From NCBI RefSeq assembly GCF_003660455.1, contig NZ_QZVR01000011.1, positions 62,001-126,000 of the forward strand: DNA of 64,000 bases, read 5' to 3'. Positions within the stretch are counted from its first letter, which is position 1; the number at the start of each line of letters is the position of its first letter. A model generated the notes under the pieces. It was not told where the DNA came from, did not search any database, and saw nothing but the letters and a program-made list of their open reading frames with translations. The position numbers and the translations under genes are program-made. Shown one piece after another: positions 1-7,979 of the stretch. Source of the DNA: Nocardioides ferulae. Its GTDB lineage: Bacteria; Actinomycetota; Actinomycetes; Propionibacteriales; Nocardioidaceae.

Positions 1-282
1 CCGGTCGACGACGACCCGGTCGTGCTGGTCTCCGGCGTCGCGGAGATCAGCCTCGGCGCCGCCCTGCTGGCCTGGAGCCGCGGCCGGGTGCCGGTCGGGC
101 TGGTGGTCGCGGCGTTCTTCGTCGCGATCTTCCCGGGCAACATCGCCCAGTACGTCGAGGGCAACGACGGCTTCGGCCTCGACACCGACACCAAACGCCT
201 GGTGCGGCTGTTCTTCCAGCCGCTGCTGGTCGTCTGGGCGCTGTGGGCCACCGCCGCCTGGCGGGACCGCCCGCGGCGCTGA
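1..282 (+). CDS. DoxX-like small membrane protein, 5' end outside window
   Basis: The frame is open from the first base and ends at TGA 280-282, so this is the C-terminal ~93 codons of a longer gene. It holds two hydrophobic segments: one over the motif SGVAEISLGAALL followed by a short basic loop, and a later FFQPLLVVWALWA segment. The SGVAEI..G.ALL pattern and a following FP.NI sequence are typical of DoxX-type membrane proteins, which are about 120-140 residues long. Family assignment is by pattern only. A GTG at 22 could serve as a start, but coding continues upstream in frame, so truncation by the window edge is more likely. Confidence 0.6.
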   Translation, partial: PVDDDPVVLVSGVAEISLGAALLAWSRGRVPVGLVVAAFFVAIFPGNIAQYVEGNDGFGLDTDTKRLVRLFFQPLLVVWALWATAAWRDRPRR

Positions 283-300
283 GCGGGCGGGGCGGGGGCC

Positions 301-1368
301 TCAGGCCACCACGTCGGGCCACCCGGCGGCCAGGTAGTCGATGAAGGCCGGGCCGACGGCCTCCTCGCGCAGCTGCTCGCGGGTGAGCGGCACCGGCCGG
401 GCCACGAACGCGTCGTCGGCGAGCACCCGCGCGGCGAAGTCGTGGTGGCGGATCGCGCCCATCCCGACGGTGACCAGGTCGGCGCCCTGCTCGAGGCACC
501 ACCGGGCGTCCGCGGCCGAGAGCACCTTGCCGGCCACCCCGAGCCTGGTCCCACCGCGGGGCAGGTCGGTGAAGTGCTCGATCAGCAAGCCCGGGGCCCC
601 GCCGCGGGGCCTCATGAAGACGTCCCACAACGACATGTCGAGGTAGTCGAGCAGGCCGGAGGCCAGCACCAGACGGGCCGTCTCGCGTCCCTCCTCGAGC
701 GTGATGCCGTTGCCCTCGGGTGTCAGCCGCAGCCCGACCTGGAACTCCGGACCGGTGGCCGCGCGGATGCCCTCGAGCACCTCGACGACGACCCGCTGCC
801 GGTGCTCGAGGGAGCCGCCGTAGCCGTCGGTGCGCTGGTTGCGCGCGTCGAGGAACTGCCCGAGCAGGTAGCCGTGGGCGCCGTGCACCTCCACGCCGTC
901 GAAGCCGGCGCGCTCGGCGCGAACGGCGGCGGCCACGTAGTCGGCGACCAGCTGCTCGACCTCGCCGGTGGTCATGGCGACCGCGTCCTTGGCCGGGTCG
1001 TCCCAGGGGCACTGGTTGGGGCGGCCGGTCAGTGCCGGGTCGGCGCGCCGGCCGCCGTGGTGCAACTGCACCGACGAGACCGTGCCGGTGGCGCGGAGCC
1101 GCTCGGCCAGCCGGGTGAGGCCGGGCAGGTGGAGGTCGGAGGCGATCCCGAGCTGGCCGGGCCAGGGCTGGCCGGCCGGTGCGACGTACGCCGCCGCGGT
1201 CATCACGAGGCCGAACCCGCCTCGCCCACGGGCCTCCAGCCAGGCCGTCTCGTCCTCCGAGAGCGTGCCGTCGGGGTTGCTCTGGGTGTTGGTCAGCGGC
1301 GCCAGGGCGAGCCGGTTGCCCCAGGCGGGGCCGTGGGTCAGGGACAGCGGGTCGGAGAGGGAGGTCAC
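301..1368 (-). CDS. NADH:flavin oxidoreductase (Old Yellow Enzyme family)
   Basis: A 355-residue FMN-dependent TIM-barrel ene-reductase. Visible landmarks are the N-terminal NRLALAPLTN segment, the substrate-binding HHGGR at residues 103-107, VHGAHGYL at 161-168 and RTDGYGGS at 179-186, all hallmarks of the OYE family. Such enzymes reduce activated C=C bonds with NAD(P)H; the natural substrate cannot be read from sequence. The length matches the family. I chose the GTG at 1368 because it lies just before the conserved N-terminus; the frame is open further upstream but that stretch is low-complexity and overlaps the divergent lipoprotein promoter. A GACAAT hexamer ends 7 bases before the GTG and may be the -10 of a leaderless transcript. 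Confidence 0.88.
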   Translation of the reverse strand: MTSLSDPLSLTHGPAWGNRLALAPLTNTQSNPDGTLSEDETAWLEARGRGGFGLVMTAAAYVAPAGQPWPGQLGIASDLHLPGLTRLAERLRATGTVSSVQLHHGGRRADPALTGRPNQCPWDDPAKDAVAMTTGEVEQLVADYVAAAVRAERAGFDGVEVHGAHGYLLGQFLDARNQRTDGYGGSLEHRQRVVVEVLEGIRAATGPEFQVGLRLTPEGNGITLEEGRETARLVLASGLLDYLDMSLWDVFMRPRGGAPGLLIEHFTDLPRGGTRLGVAGKVLSAADARWCLEQGADLVTVGMGAIRHHDFAARVLADDAFVARPVPLTREQLREEAVGPAFIDYLAAGWPDVVA

Positions 1369-1492
1369 CAGGCCATTGTCCGGCTCGGCCCCAGGGCACG
1401 GCGCGGGGCCGGCCTCTCGGGTGGTTTCCGGCGCGCGCTGCCGGATCATGCAAGCAGGCATGGATCGCCGCGGAGAAGGGCATGACCAGCCC

Positions 1493-3940
1493 GTGACCCC
1501 GTCCATCCCCTGCTCCGCTGTCGCTCGACACCGCTCGGCCCGCCGTCTTCTGGCGATCGGTCTGGTCGCCCTGCTCGCGACGCCGCTGCTCGCGGCCTGC
1601 ACGGGTGACGACCCGGATCCCGATGGGGCGGAGGCCGAGGGCACGGCCGCGACGGCGCCCTCGCCGGCGCCGCTGGAGGAGTTGTGGCTCAGCGGCAGGG
1701 TCTCCGATGCCACCAGCCTGACGCTGCGACCGGGGCCGGCCGACGCCTCGATCCTCGTGCTCAGTGACGATCGTGACCGGGTGGTGGGCCTGGACGCCGA
1801 GACCGGCGAGCAGCGATGGCAGTGGAGCTCGAGTCCCGACCGGGTCTGCCAGACCTCGCCGCGGGTCAACCGCGCCGGAGTGCTCGCCGTGCTCACCGAC
1901 CGTGGGCCGGGGGACTGCACGCAGGTGGTCGCGCTCGACACCACGACCGGGGAGGAGACCTGGCGTCGGCGGGTGCCCGGCCGGCCGCCGTACCTGTCGG
2001 CCAGCGCGGTCGCCGTGAGCCGGCGCACGGTGCTGGTGGAGGCGTTCTGCGACGAGGTCCTCCGGTACGCCGCCGGCAGCGGCCGCAGCCTCGACACGCT
2101 CGCCCCGAGGGACCGCAAGTGCGCGATGGAGTCCGCGCTCGGCGACGGTCTGGTGGCGGTCATGAACGACCCCGAGACCGCGTCGACGCCCGACGACCAC
2201 GGCACCGGCTGGATCCCGGCGACGACCGATCGGGTGACGCGCGACCTCTACGACGCCGACACCGGCCGGCTGCTCTGGCGGGCACCGATGTCCAACGCAG
2301 GGGGAAGCATCGACCAGGTGGTCTCCACCGACCCGCTGGTCCTGGTCTGGACCCGGCGTGGGCAGCAGGTCGGGCAGGTCTTCGACCGCCGCGGCCGGCC
2401 CCGTGCCGTGGTCGGGCTCAGGATGCCCGGCCAGACGGGAGGGCTGGTGGCGGTCGGCGAGCACGACGGGGTCCTCGCCGTGCAGCACACGAGCCTGGTC
2501 GGGTCGAGCGCGCCCCGCCCCTACGCCACGACCACCTACGCCTACGACGTCGCGACCGGGGAGGAACTGTGGCGCCAGGAGCCGGAGCTGGGGGTGCCGG
2601 CCGGGGTGGTCGACGGCAGCGTGGTGTTCGCCCGCGTCGTCCAGGTGCTCGATCCGGACGCCGCGACCGGCCGGCGTTACGAGATGTGGCTGACCGCGCG
2701 CGACCTCGCCGCACCCGAGGGTGCTGCGGGTGCGGTGCGCACGCTGGGCTCGGTGGCCGTGCGAGGTGCCGCCTCGACGGTGGTCGGACTCGCCGGCGAC
2801 GCCCTCCTGCTCGCCGACGACGAAGGAGTCCACGCCGTGCCGGTGGACGGGGACGGCGAGGAGCGCGTCTACGCCGCGCCGGCCGACCCACGATCCGTCC
2901 CGGAGTCGGAGTGGGCCGAGGGTGAGGTGCGTCCCGAGGACGCGCGCGACGTCTGTCGGGCGGTCGACCGGGAGACGCTGGCCGGGCTCGGCTTCCGGGC
3001 GCTGGAGCTGCCGGCGCCGGTGGACTGCTCCTGGAGGGAGCTCCACCACCCGCGGTACCTCACCCGGGTGCTCGACGTCCACGTGACGGTGCTCGAACCG
3101 GGGCCCGAGCCGGGCGCCGAGGAGATCGTCGGCGCCACCGAACGGGCGCAGCGGTACGCCGAGTCGGTGGTGCAGGGTTTCGCCGACGACGAGGGCTCCG
3201 GCCGGGAGCGCAGCACCGGTTGGTCCGTGGACGCGGGCGTCGAGGGAGGTCCGGGTGAGGTCACCTGGTCGGCCCTGGCCCTCAGGTACGGCCTCGAGAG
3301 CGTCGCCGTGACCCGCTGGCGCAACGTGGTCGTCCAGGTGAGGGCCGGGCAGGAGGTCGATGTCGAGGAGCGGCGTCCGGCGAGCGTCCCGGGCTCGGCT
3401 CTGTCCTGGGGGGTCCGGGCCGCCGTCGACGACGTCCTCCGCGAGCTGGGTGCCGAGGACCCTGCCGCGCCGTCCCCGGTCGTCGCTCCGTGGACGGAGG
3501 TGCCCGACGTGTGCACCGTGCTCGGGGCCGAGGCCGAGGCGCTGGTCGGTTCCGGCGGCCAGGACACCTCCCCCAGGATCCAGGATCCGGCCCCCGCGTC
3601 GTACTGCCAGTGGGGAGCCCGACTCGGGTCGCCCTCGGTCAAGGCGGCGGTGCAGCTGTTCGCCGACGACCCGCTCGACGGCGCGGCCGCCTCCGAGGTC
3701 GCCGCCGAGCGGTTCGGCCTGGCCGCCCGTGGTCGGAGGGTGCCCGGGTTGGGCGACCGCGCGGTCGTCCGCGCCGACGGCTTCGGTGGCCAGAACCCTG
3801 CGCTCGGACTCCTCGTGCGCGACCAGAACGCGGTGATCCAGGTCGACTTCTGGCGGGTGCCGGGCATCGCCGACGAGCGGGACGCGGTCGCCCGGGCGAC
3901 GGCGATGGCCCGGCGCCTGCTGCGCGAGCTGCGGGGCTGA
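1493..3940 (+). CDS. Lipoprotein with PQQ-like beta-propeller repeats and two C-terminal lipoprotein domains
   Basis: An ~815-residue predicted secreted lipoprotein. A basic N-terminus, a hydrophobic stretch and the lipobox LLAAC give a lipid-anchored start. Residues ~60-400 contain repeated blade signatures of the type D..TGE..W (GLDAETGEQRW, ALDTTTGEETW, YDADTGRLLW, YDVATGEELW), characteristic of PQQ/YncE-like propellers. The last ~330 residues contain two Cys-bearing segments resembling mycobacterial DUF3558-type lipoprotein domains, each starting near V-C-(R/T). No enzymatic motif is evident, so a binding or scaffolding role at the cell surface is more likely than dehydrogenase activity. 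GTG 1493 is preferred because GGAGAAGGG lies ~12 bases upstream; ATG 1460 is in frame and possible. Confidence 0.72.
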   Translation: MTPSIPCSAVARHRSARRLLAIGLVALLATPLLAACTGDDPDPDGAEAEGTAATAPSPAPLEELWLSGRVSDATSLTLRPGPADASILVLSDDRDRVVGLDAETGEQRWQWSSSPDRVCQTSPRVNRAGVLAVLTDRGPGDCTQVVALDTTTGEETWRRRVPGRPPYLSASAVAVSRRTVLVEAFCDEVLRYAAGSGRSLDTLAPRDRKCAMESALGDGLVAVMNDPETASTPDDHGTGWIPATTDRVTRDLYDADTGRLLWRAPMSNAGGSIDQVVSTDPLVLVWTRRGQQVGQVFDRRGRPRAVVGLRMPGQTGGLVAVGEHDGVLAVQHTSLVGSSAPRPYATTTYAYDVATGEELWRQEPELGVPAGVVDGSVVFARVVQVLDPDAATGRRYEMWLTARDLAAPEGAAGAVRTLGSVAVRGAASTVVGLAGDALLLADDEGVHAVPVDGDGEERVYAAPADPRSVPESEWAEGEVRPEDARDVCRAVDRETLAGLGFRALELPAPVDCSWRELHHPRYLTRVLDVHVTVLEPGPEPGAEEIVGATERAQRYAESVVQGFADDEGSGRERSTGWSVDAGVEGGPGEVTWSALALRYGLESVAVTRWRNVVVQVRAGQEVDVEERRPASVPGSALSWGVRAAVDDVLRELGAEDPAAPSPVVAPWTEVPDVCTVLGAEAEALVGSGGQDTSPRIQDPAPASYCQWGARLGSPSVKAAVQLFADDPLDGAAASEVAAERFGLAARGRRVPGLGDRAVVRADGFGGQNPALGLLVRDQNAVIQVDFWRVPGIADERDAVARATAMARRLLRELRG

Positions 3941-4076
3941 CCCGTCCCGGGCCAGCCTCCGCGCCCGGTGGCAATCTTTGGATCCGGTGAGGATCTCGGG
4001 CGTCGGGGTCGTCGGGTCTGGCGGCCGACGTGGCGGGCGTCACATCCTCTCCTCCTCGACCCACCGAGGAGGACCC

Positions 4077-4763
4077 ATGACCGTGACGAACGCGCGACCG
4101 GAGGCGACGACAGGAGCGGAGCGGCCCCGCTGGCGGCTGATCGGGCCCGGGCTGGTGGTGGCGGCCACCGGAGTCGGCGCCGCCGACCTGGTCGCGACGA
4201 TGATCGCCGGCAGCAAGTACGGCTACGCGCTGCTCTGGGCGGTGGTCGTCGGCTGCCTGATGAAGGTGGTCCTCGTCGAGGGCGCCGGACGCTACAGCCT
4301 GGCGACCGGCCGCACGATCTACGAGGGATGGAGCAGTCTCGGCCGCTGGACCCACGTCTACTTCGCGCCCTACCTGGTGATCTGGGGCTTCGTCTACGGC
4401 GCGGCTGCGATGGCCGGCACCGGTCTGGCCCTGCATGCCCTCTTCCCGGCGCTCGGCGTCATCGCCTGGGGCATCGTCTCGGGCGTGATCGGGCTGGTCC
4501 TGGTCTGGTCGGGCCGGTACGCGCTGTTCGAGAAGACGCTGAGCGTGCTGGTGCTCCTGATGTTCGTCTCGATGGTCGTCGCCGCCGCGGTGACCCTGCC
4601 GAACCTGCCCGACCTGGCGGCCGGCCTGGCGCCGCGCATCCCCGACGGCGCGATGCTCAACGTGCTGAGCGTGGCCGGGGGCGTGGGCGGCACGATCACC
4701 CTCGCGGCGTACGGCTACTGGCTGCGCGAGAAGGGCTGGAGCACGCCCGCGTTCATGCGGGTG
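4077..4763 (+). pseudogene. Nramp-family divalent metal transporter, 3'-truncated
   Basis: ATG 4077 follows a clear GAGGAGGA ribosome site and begins a good Nramp protein: GPGLVVAATGVGAADL in the first membrane helix, where the DPG/ATG metal-binding loop of the family lies, then about six hydrophobic helices to REKGWSTPAF. Normal family members are ~400-450 residues. Here homology stops after 229 codons near 4763, and the reading frame runs on into out-of-frame sequence of a histidine kinase. The second half of the transporter, including the helix 6 metal-site residues, is absent, so it should not work. Either a deletion in the genome or a misjoin in the assembly explains this; see the kinase fragment that follows. 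Confidence 0.8.
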
Positions 4764-5218
4764 CCTGGTCGGTGGTCGCCGCCGGGCACGCACAGCGACT
4801 CCGGCTGGACCCGGTGGAGGGTCCCGACGCCTCGGTGCCTCGAGAGGACCTCGAGCAGGTGCTGGACGTGCTCCTCGACAACGCGACCCGCTATGCCGGC
4901 GAGGGCGCGACGGTCGTCGTCACCGCGCAGGTGCGCGGCGACGAGGCCGTCGTCCGCGTCGAGGACGACGGGCCGGGCGTGCCCGACGACGACTGGGACC
5001 GGGTCACCGAGCGGTTCTGGCGTGGGTCCAGTGCCGAACCCGGGTCGGGCCTGGGACTGTCGATCGCCGCGGCTCTCACGGCCGCGCGCGGCGGCGAGCT
5101 CCGGCTCGGCCCCCGGCCGGGCGGCGGCACCCTGGCCGAGGTGCGGCTCCCGGTGCCCGAGCGCCCCGGCATCGGGCCGTCGGTCGCCCCGCCAGGCGGC
5201 TCGGGGGTGTCGCCGTGA
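4764..5218 (+). pseudogene. Two-component sensor histidine kinase, C-terminal ATPase fragment only
   Basis: This is the last ~150 codons of a HATPase_c domain, in the frame one base ahead of the transporter fragment. It shows the N-box (VLLDNATRY), the G1 box (VEDDGPGVPDDD), the F box (RFWRG) and the G2 box (GSGLGLSIAAAL) in correct order. The sensor, HAMP, dimerization and phospho-accepting His parts are missing, and no start codon with a ribosome site lies just upstream. The TGA stop overlaps the GTG of the TAXI lipoprotein gene, an arrangement expected of an intact operon, so the 3' side looks undisturbed and the break lies at ~4758-4766. Confidence 0.8.
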
Positions 5219-6150
5219 GCGCCCGGTGTGGCCGCCGGGCCGTGCTCGGCGGGATCGTGGGCGCGGTGGCGGCCGGCCTGGTGGCGGCCGGCTGCGCCGC
5301 CGACGAGCGGCGTCTTCGGGTGGCGGCCGGCGACCCGGGCGGGATCTACGCGGCGTTCGGCGGGCTGCTCGCACCGCGCCTGGAGGCGCGAGTGGGTGGG
5401 TTGCGCGTCGAGGTGCAGCAGACCGCCGGCTCGGTGGACAACCTGGGCCGGTTGCGGGCCGGCGAGGCCGACGTGGGCCTGGCGCTCGCGGACAGCATCG
5501 GCGCGGCCGAGGCCGGCGCCGGCGTGCTGGCCCTGGCCCGCACCTACGAGAACTACCTTCAGCTGCTGGTGCGGGTCGACTCGGGCATCGAGGAGCTGGC
5601 CGAGCTGCGGGGGCGGGCGGTGGTCCTCGGGGCCGCCGGGTCCGGCGCGGCGTTGAGCGGTGCGGTCCTCCTCCGTGCGGCCGGTCTCGGTGCCGGTGCC
5701 GTCGAGGTCCGGCACGCCTCGCTCGGGGACTCGCTCGCCGCGCTCGGCGCCGGGGAGGTCGCTGCTGTCCTGTGGTCGGGCGGCCTGCCCACCCCGGCGG
5801 TCGCCGCGCTGCACCGGGATCGCCCGCTGCGGATGATCGACCTCGGTGACCGGGTCGCGGCCATGCGCTCGCTGTCCGGCTACGAGTACCGCGCCCGGCG
5901 GGTCCCCGAGGTCGGGTACGGCGGCGGCGCGGCGCGCACGGTCGGCGTACCCAACCTGCTGCTGGCGCGGCCCGGGCTGCCCGGTGACCTGGCCGGCGCC
6001 GTGGTCGAGACCCTCACCCGGGACGCGGCGGCGCTGGTGCCGGAGTATGCGCTGGGGGTGCAGTACCTCGCGCCGCCCACGATGATCCGCACCGGCGCCG
6101 TGGACCTGCACCCCGGTGCCGTCGCGGCGTACCGGCGGCTCCACGGGTGA
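5215..6150 (+). CDS. TAXI-family TRAP-type solute-binding lipoprotein
   Basis: A 311-residue exported lipoprotein: Arg-rich start, hydrophobic stretch, lipobox VAAGC at about residues 23-27. The mature part matches the TAXI (TRAP-associated extracytoplasmic immunogenic) fold: GGIYAAFGGLLA near the N-terminus, VQQTAGSVDNL, EADVGLALADS and a YENYLQLLVR segment. Family members capture organic acids such as glutamate or alpha-ketoglutarate for TRAP transporters, but no TRAP membrane subunits are next to it. GTG 5215 overlaps the kinase stop by GTGA, implying translational coupling to the sensor kinase; some TAXI proteins act as ligand sensors for such kinases, which is a plausible role here (inference). 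Confidence 0.8.
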   Translation: MSARCGRRAVLGGIVGAVAAGLVAAGCAADERRLRVAAGDPGGIYAAFGGLLAPRLEARVGGLRVEVQQTAGSVDNLGRLRAGEADVGLALADSIGAAEAGAGVLALARTYENYLQLLVRVDSGIEELAELRGRAVVLGAAGSGAALSGAVLLRAAGLGAGAVEVRHASLGDSLAALGAGEVAAVLWSGGLPTPAVAALHRDRPLRMIDLGDRVAAMRSLSGYEYRARRVPEVGYGGGAARTVGVPNLLLARPGLPGDLAGAVVETLTRDAAALVPEYALGVQYLAPPTMIRTGAVDLHPGAVAAYRRLHG

Positions 6151-6208
6151 GCCCGCGGGGCGGACCACCGGGCGGCCGGGACGGGCTCGCGAGGCCCGGG
6201 CGAACAGC

Positions 6209-6238
6209 ACAGCCCCCGCCGTCTCCGGCGGGGGCTGT
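6209..6238. terminator. Bidirectional hairpin terminator between TAXI gene and tRNA-Phe
   Basis: Bases 6209-6221 and 6226-6238 form a perfect 13-bp GC-rich stem with a TCTC loop. It lies 59 bases after the TAXI stop and just past the 3' end of the minus-strand tRNA-Phe, so it can end both transcripts. There is no long U-tract on either side. Confidence 0.65.
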
Positions 6239-6266
6239 CCTCGCAGGTGGAAGCCCTGCGTGCTCG

Positions 6267-6340
6267 TGGGCAGGGGCGGGGTCGAACCGCCGACCTTCCA
6301 CTTTTCAGGCGGACGCTCGTACCAACTGAGCTACCTGCCC
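6267..6340 (-). tRNA. tRNA-Phe (GAA)
   Basis: The reverse complement folds as a 74-nt cloverleaf: acceptor GGGCAGG/CCTGCCC, D arm GCTC/GAGC, anticodon stem TCCGC/GTGGA around loop CTGAAAA with anticodon GAA, and T arm GGCGG-TTCGACC-CCGCC. CCA is not encoded. Upstream on the minus strand a TAAGGT at 6352-6357 is a reasonable -10 element. Confidence 0.95.
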
Positions 6341-6399
6341 GAGCGACCGACACCTTACAGGAGCGGTCGGGCAGGGCCGAATCCGGTGGCCGATGTGGT

Positions 6400-6429
6400 T
6401 TGGAGGCGGGTCGGCGGGCCCCCTATGCT
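6400..6429 (+). promoter_or_regulatory. Housekeeping-type promoter of tRNA-Glu
   Basis: TTGGAG at 6400-6405 and TATGCT at 6424-6429 with an 18-base spacer lie 15 bases before the tRNA-Glu 5' end, the spacing expected for a SigA-type promoter. Confidence 0.6.
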
Positions 6430-6443
6430 GTGCGGGCAGTCCG

Positions 6444-6516
6444 GCCCCCATCGTCTAGCGGCCCAGGACCCCGCCCTTTCACGGCGGTAGCACGGGTTCG
6501 AATCCCGTTGGGGGTA
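6444..6516 (+). tRNA. tRNA-Glu (UUC)
   Basis: A 73-nt cloverleaf with acceptor GCCCCCA/TGGGGGT, anticodon stem CCGCC/GGCGG around CTTTCAC (anticodon TTC) and T arm CGGG-TTCGAAT-CCCG. The 3' CCA is not encoded. Confidence 0.95.
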
Positions 6517-6628
6517 CGACGTCCACGCGTGTGGGTGGCCTCGATCGGCCCCCGGACGGCTCGATTGGGAGTCGTCGGCATCCGTGGGTTAGAGTTCCAT
6601 CGCTCCGCACGAGTCGTGTGAAGCACGA

Positions 6629-6705
6629 GGCCCCGTAGCGCAGTTGGTTAGCGCGCCGCCCTGTCACGGCGGAGGCCGCGGGTTCGAGTCCCGTCGGGGT
6701 CGCCA
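6629..6705 (+). tRNA. tRNA-Asp (GUC) with encoded CCA
   Basis: A cloverleaf with acceptor GGCCCCG/CGGGGTC, anticodon stem CCGCC/GGCGG around CTGTCAC (anticodon GTC), a T arm with TTCGAGT loop, discriminator G at 6702 and encoded CCA at 6703-6705. A TAGAGT at 6590-6595 is a likely -10 element of its own promoter. Confidence 0.95.
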
Positions 6706-6709
6706 GCCA

Positions 6710-6745
6710 AACAGCGCCCCGGACCACCAGGTCCGGGGCGCTGTT
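6710..6745 (+). terminator. Strong intrinsic terminator after tRNA-Asp
   Basis: A perfect 16-bp inverted repeat (6710-6725 with 6730-6745) around an ACCA loop begins 5 bases after the tRNA CCA and ends in a TT-containing tail. It should end the tRNA-Glu/tRNA-Asp transcripts. Confidence 0.85.
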
Positions 6746-6827
6746 CGCATTTCGCCGAGTCGGCGCGTGTGCGGGCGTGGGGGCGCGGCCGACGGTCAGC
6801 TCACCGGCCGTGGGTGAGAATGGCCGG

Positions 6828-7193
6828 GTGCCGATCGACCCCGCCGCCGTGGACAGCGAACGCTTCGACGCCCTCGTCGACCGGGCGCTCGACCAGATCC
6901 CCGACGAGCTCGCGGCGCTGGTGCGCAACGTCGTCGTCCTGGTCGAGGAGGAGCCGCCCGAGGGCGAGCCCGACGACCTGCTCGGGCTCTACGACGGGGT
7001 GGCGCTGACCCACCGCGACAGCACCCAGCCGGTGGTCCTCCCCGATCGCATCTTCATCTTCCGCGGTCCGCTGCTCGACATGTGCTCGACCGAGGAGGAG
7101 CTGGTCGAGGAGGTGCGGATCACCGTCGTCCACGAGATCGCGCACCACTTCGGCATCGACGACGATCGCCTGCACGAGCTGGGCTACGCGTGA
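6828..7193 (+). CDS. Zincin-type metallopeptidase-family protein
   Basis: A 121-residue acidic cytoplasmic protein. Its C-terminus carries VVHEIAHHFGIDDDRLHELG, the HExxHxxG(I)D zinc-binding signature of the small actinobacterial metallopeptidase family (COG3824/Zincin_1 type). The two His and Glu of HExxH plus downstream His/Asp should bind one zinc. Physiological substrates of the family are not established. GTG 6828 was chosen because homology begins with the IDP..VDSERFDALVD segment; an in-frame GTG at 6777 would add 17 unconserved residues. It stands alone between the tRNA terminator and the convergent crcB operon. Confidence 0.82.
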   Translation: MPIDPAAVDSERFDALVDRALDQIPDELAALVRNVVVLVEEEPPEGEPDDLLGLYDGVALTHRDSTQPVVLPDRIFIFRGPLLDMCSTEEELVEEVRITVVHEIAHHFGIDDDRLHELGYA

Positions 7194-7236
7194 GAAGCGC
7201 GTCGATCACCGGATATCCGGCGGTCCTCCGCCCGCC

Positions 7237-7560
7237 TCAGCCCAGCCAGAACCCCAACGCACAGGCCGCGGGCGCCAGCAGCAGCGTGAGAGCGGCGTAC
7301 GCCGTGCCGACCCGCGGGCCGCGCTCGACGGCCTGCACCGCGAACGCCGAGTAGGTGGTGAACCCGCCGCAGAACCCGACGCCGAGCAGAGCGGTCGCCG
7401 ACTCCGAGAGCGACAGCGCCGTGAGCACCCCCAGCACGAACGAGCCAGCGACGTTGACCAGCAGAGTGCCCCAGGGCAGCTCGCGGTCGAGCCGGGTGGC
7501 GACCAGGAACCGCGACGACGCGCCCACGGCGGCGCCGAGCGCCACCAGCAGGCCGCTCAC
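7237..7560 (-). CDS. crcB: CrcB/Fluc fluoride ion channel, second copy
   Basis: A 107-residue protein with four hydrophobic helices, typical of Fluc channel subunits that form dual-topology dimers and export fluoride. Family motifs visible are GAVGASSRFL, the GTLLVNVAGSFVLG segment with the pore-lining Asn, and GFCGGFTTYSAF, the TM3 break with its Phe-box and the T-S-A-F residues. The GTG start overlaps the TGA of the upstream crcB copy (GTGA at 7557-7560), so the two are translationally coupled and probably make a heterodimeric channel, as known for paired crcB genes in Gram-positive bacteria. Confidence 0.92.
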   Translation of the reverse strand: MSGLLVALGAAVGASSRFLVATRLDRELPWGTLLVNVAGSFVLGVLTALSLSESATALLGVGFCGGFTTYSAFAVQAVERGPRVGTAYAALTLLLAPAACALGFWLG

Positions 7561-7979
7561 TCGTCACCGCCCTCGACCGCGAACTCGGCGCGCTCACCGG
7601 CAGTGGCCAGGCGCGAGGCCAGCGCCACCGCGGCGAGGCAGGCGACCAGCGTGCCGAAGAGGTACGCCGCGGCGACCGCGGCCTGCCCGTCGTGCAGCAG
7701 CGCGCGCGACTGCTCCGACCACGCGGAGAGCGTGGTGAACCCGCCGAGGAGCCCGGGGCCGAGGCCGACCGCGAGCACCTGACGCTCGCGGACCGCCGCG
7801 AGCAACGGCAGCAGGGCCAGCAGCAGCGAGCCGGCGAGGTTGATCGCGAACGTGGTCCACGGGAAGCCGGAGCCGTCCGGGACGGCCTCGCCCAGCCACC
7901 AGCGGGCCAGGGCCCCGAGCGCACCACCGACCGCGACCGCCGCGACCAGCCGCGGCGGCGCGGGGCGCGCGGCCCTCAC
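7557..7979 (-). CDS. crcB: CrcB/Fluc fluoride ion channel, first copy
   Basis: A 140-residue membrane protein with a short basic N-terminus and four helices. Motifs VGGALGALARWWL, TTFAINLAGSLLLALL (conserved Asn in TM2) and GLLGGFTTLSAWS (TM3 break) place it in the Fluc family; it is longer than its downstream partner at the C-terminus. GTG 7979 overlaps the stop of the RsbW-like ATPase gene by GTGA, giving a three-gene operon read from ~8960 leftward. No crcB-type fluoride riboswitch is seen within the operon or before it. Confidence 0.92.
   Translation of the reverse strand: MRAARPAPPRLVAAVAVGGALGALARWWLGEAVPDGSGFPWTTFAINLAGSLLLALLPLLAAVRERQVLAVGLGPGLLGGFTTLSAWSEQSRALLHDGQAAVAAAYLFGTLVACLAAVALASRLATAGERAEFAVEGGDE

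Noticed and set aside
47..3082. A 1011-codon open frame on the minus strand across the OYE and PQQ-lipoprotein genes
   Set aside because: It is Arg/Pro/Gly-rich without family features and is an antisense shadow common in GC-rich DNA; the opposite strand and the other frame carry clear enzymes.
6209..6238. A regulatory leader or riboswitch near the tRNAs
   Set aside because: A simple perfect stem with tetraloop at the end of two convergent transcripts is a terminator.
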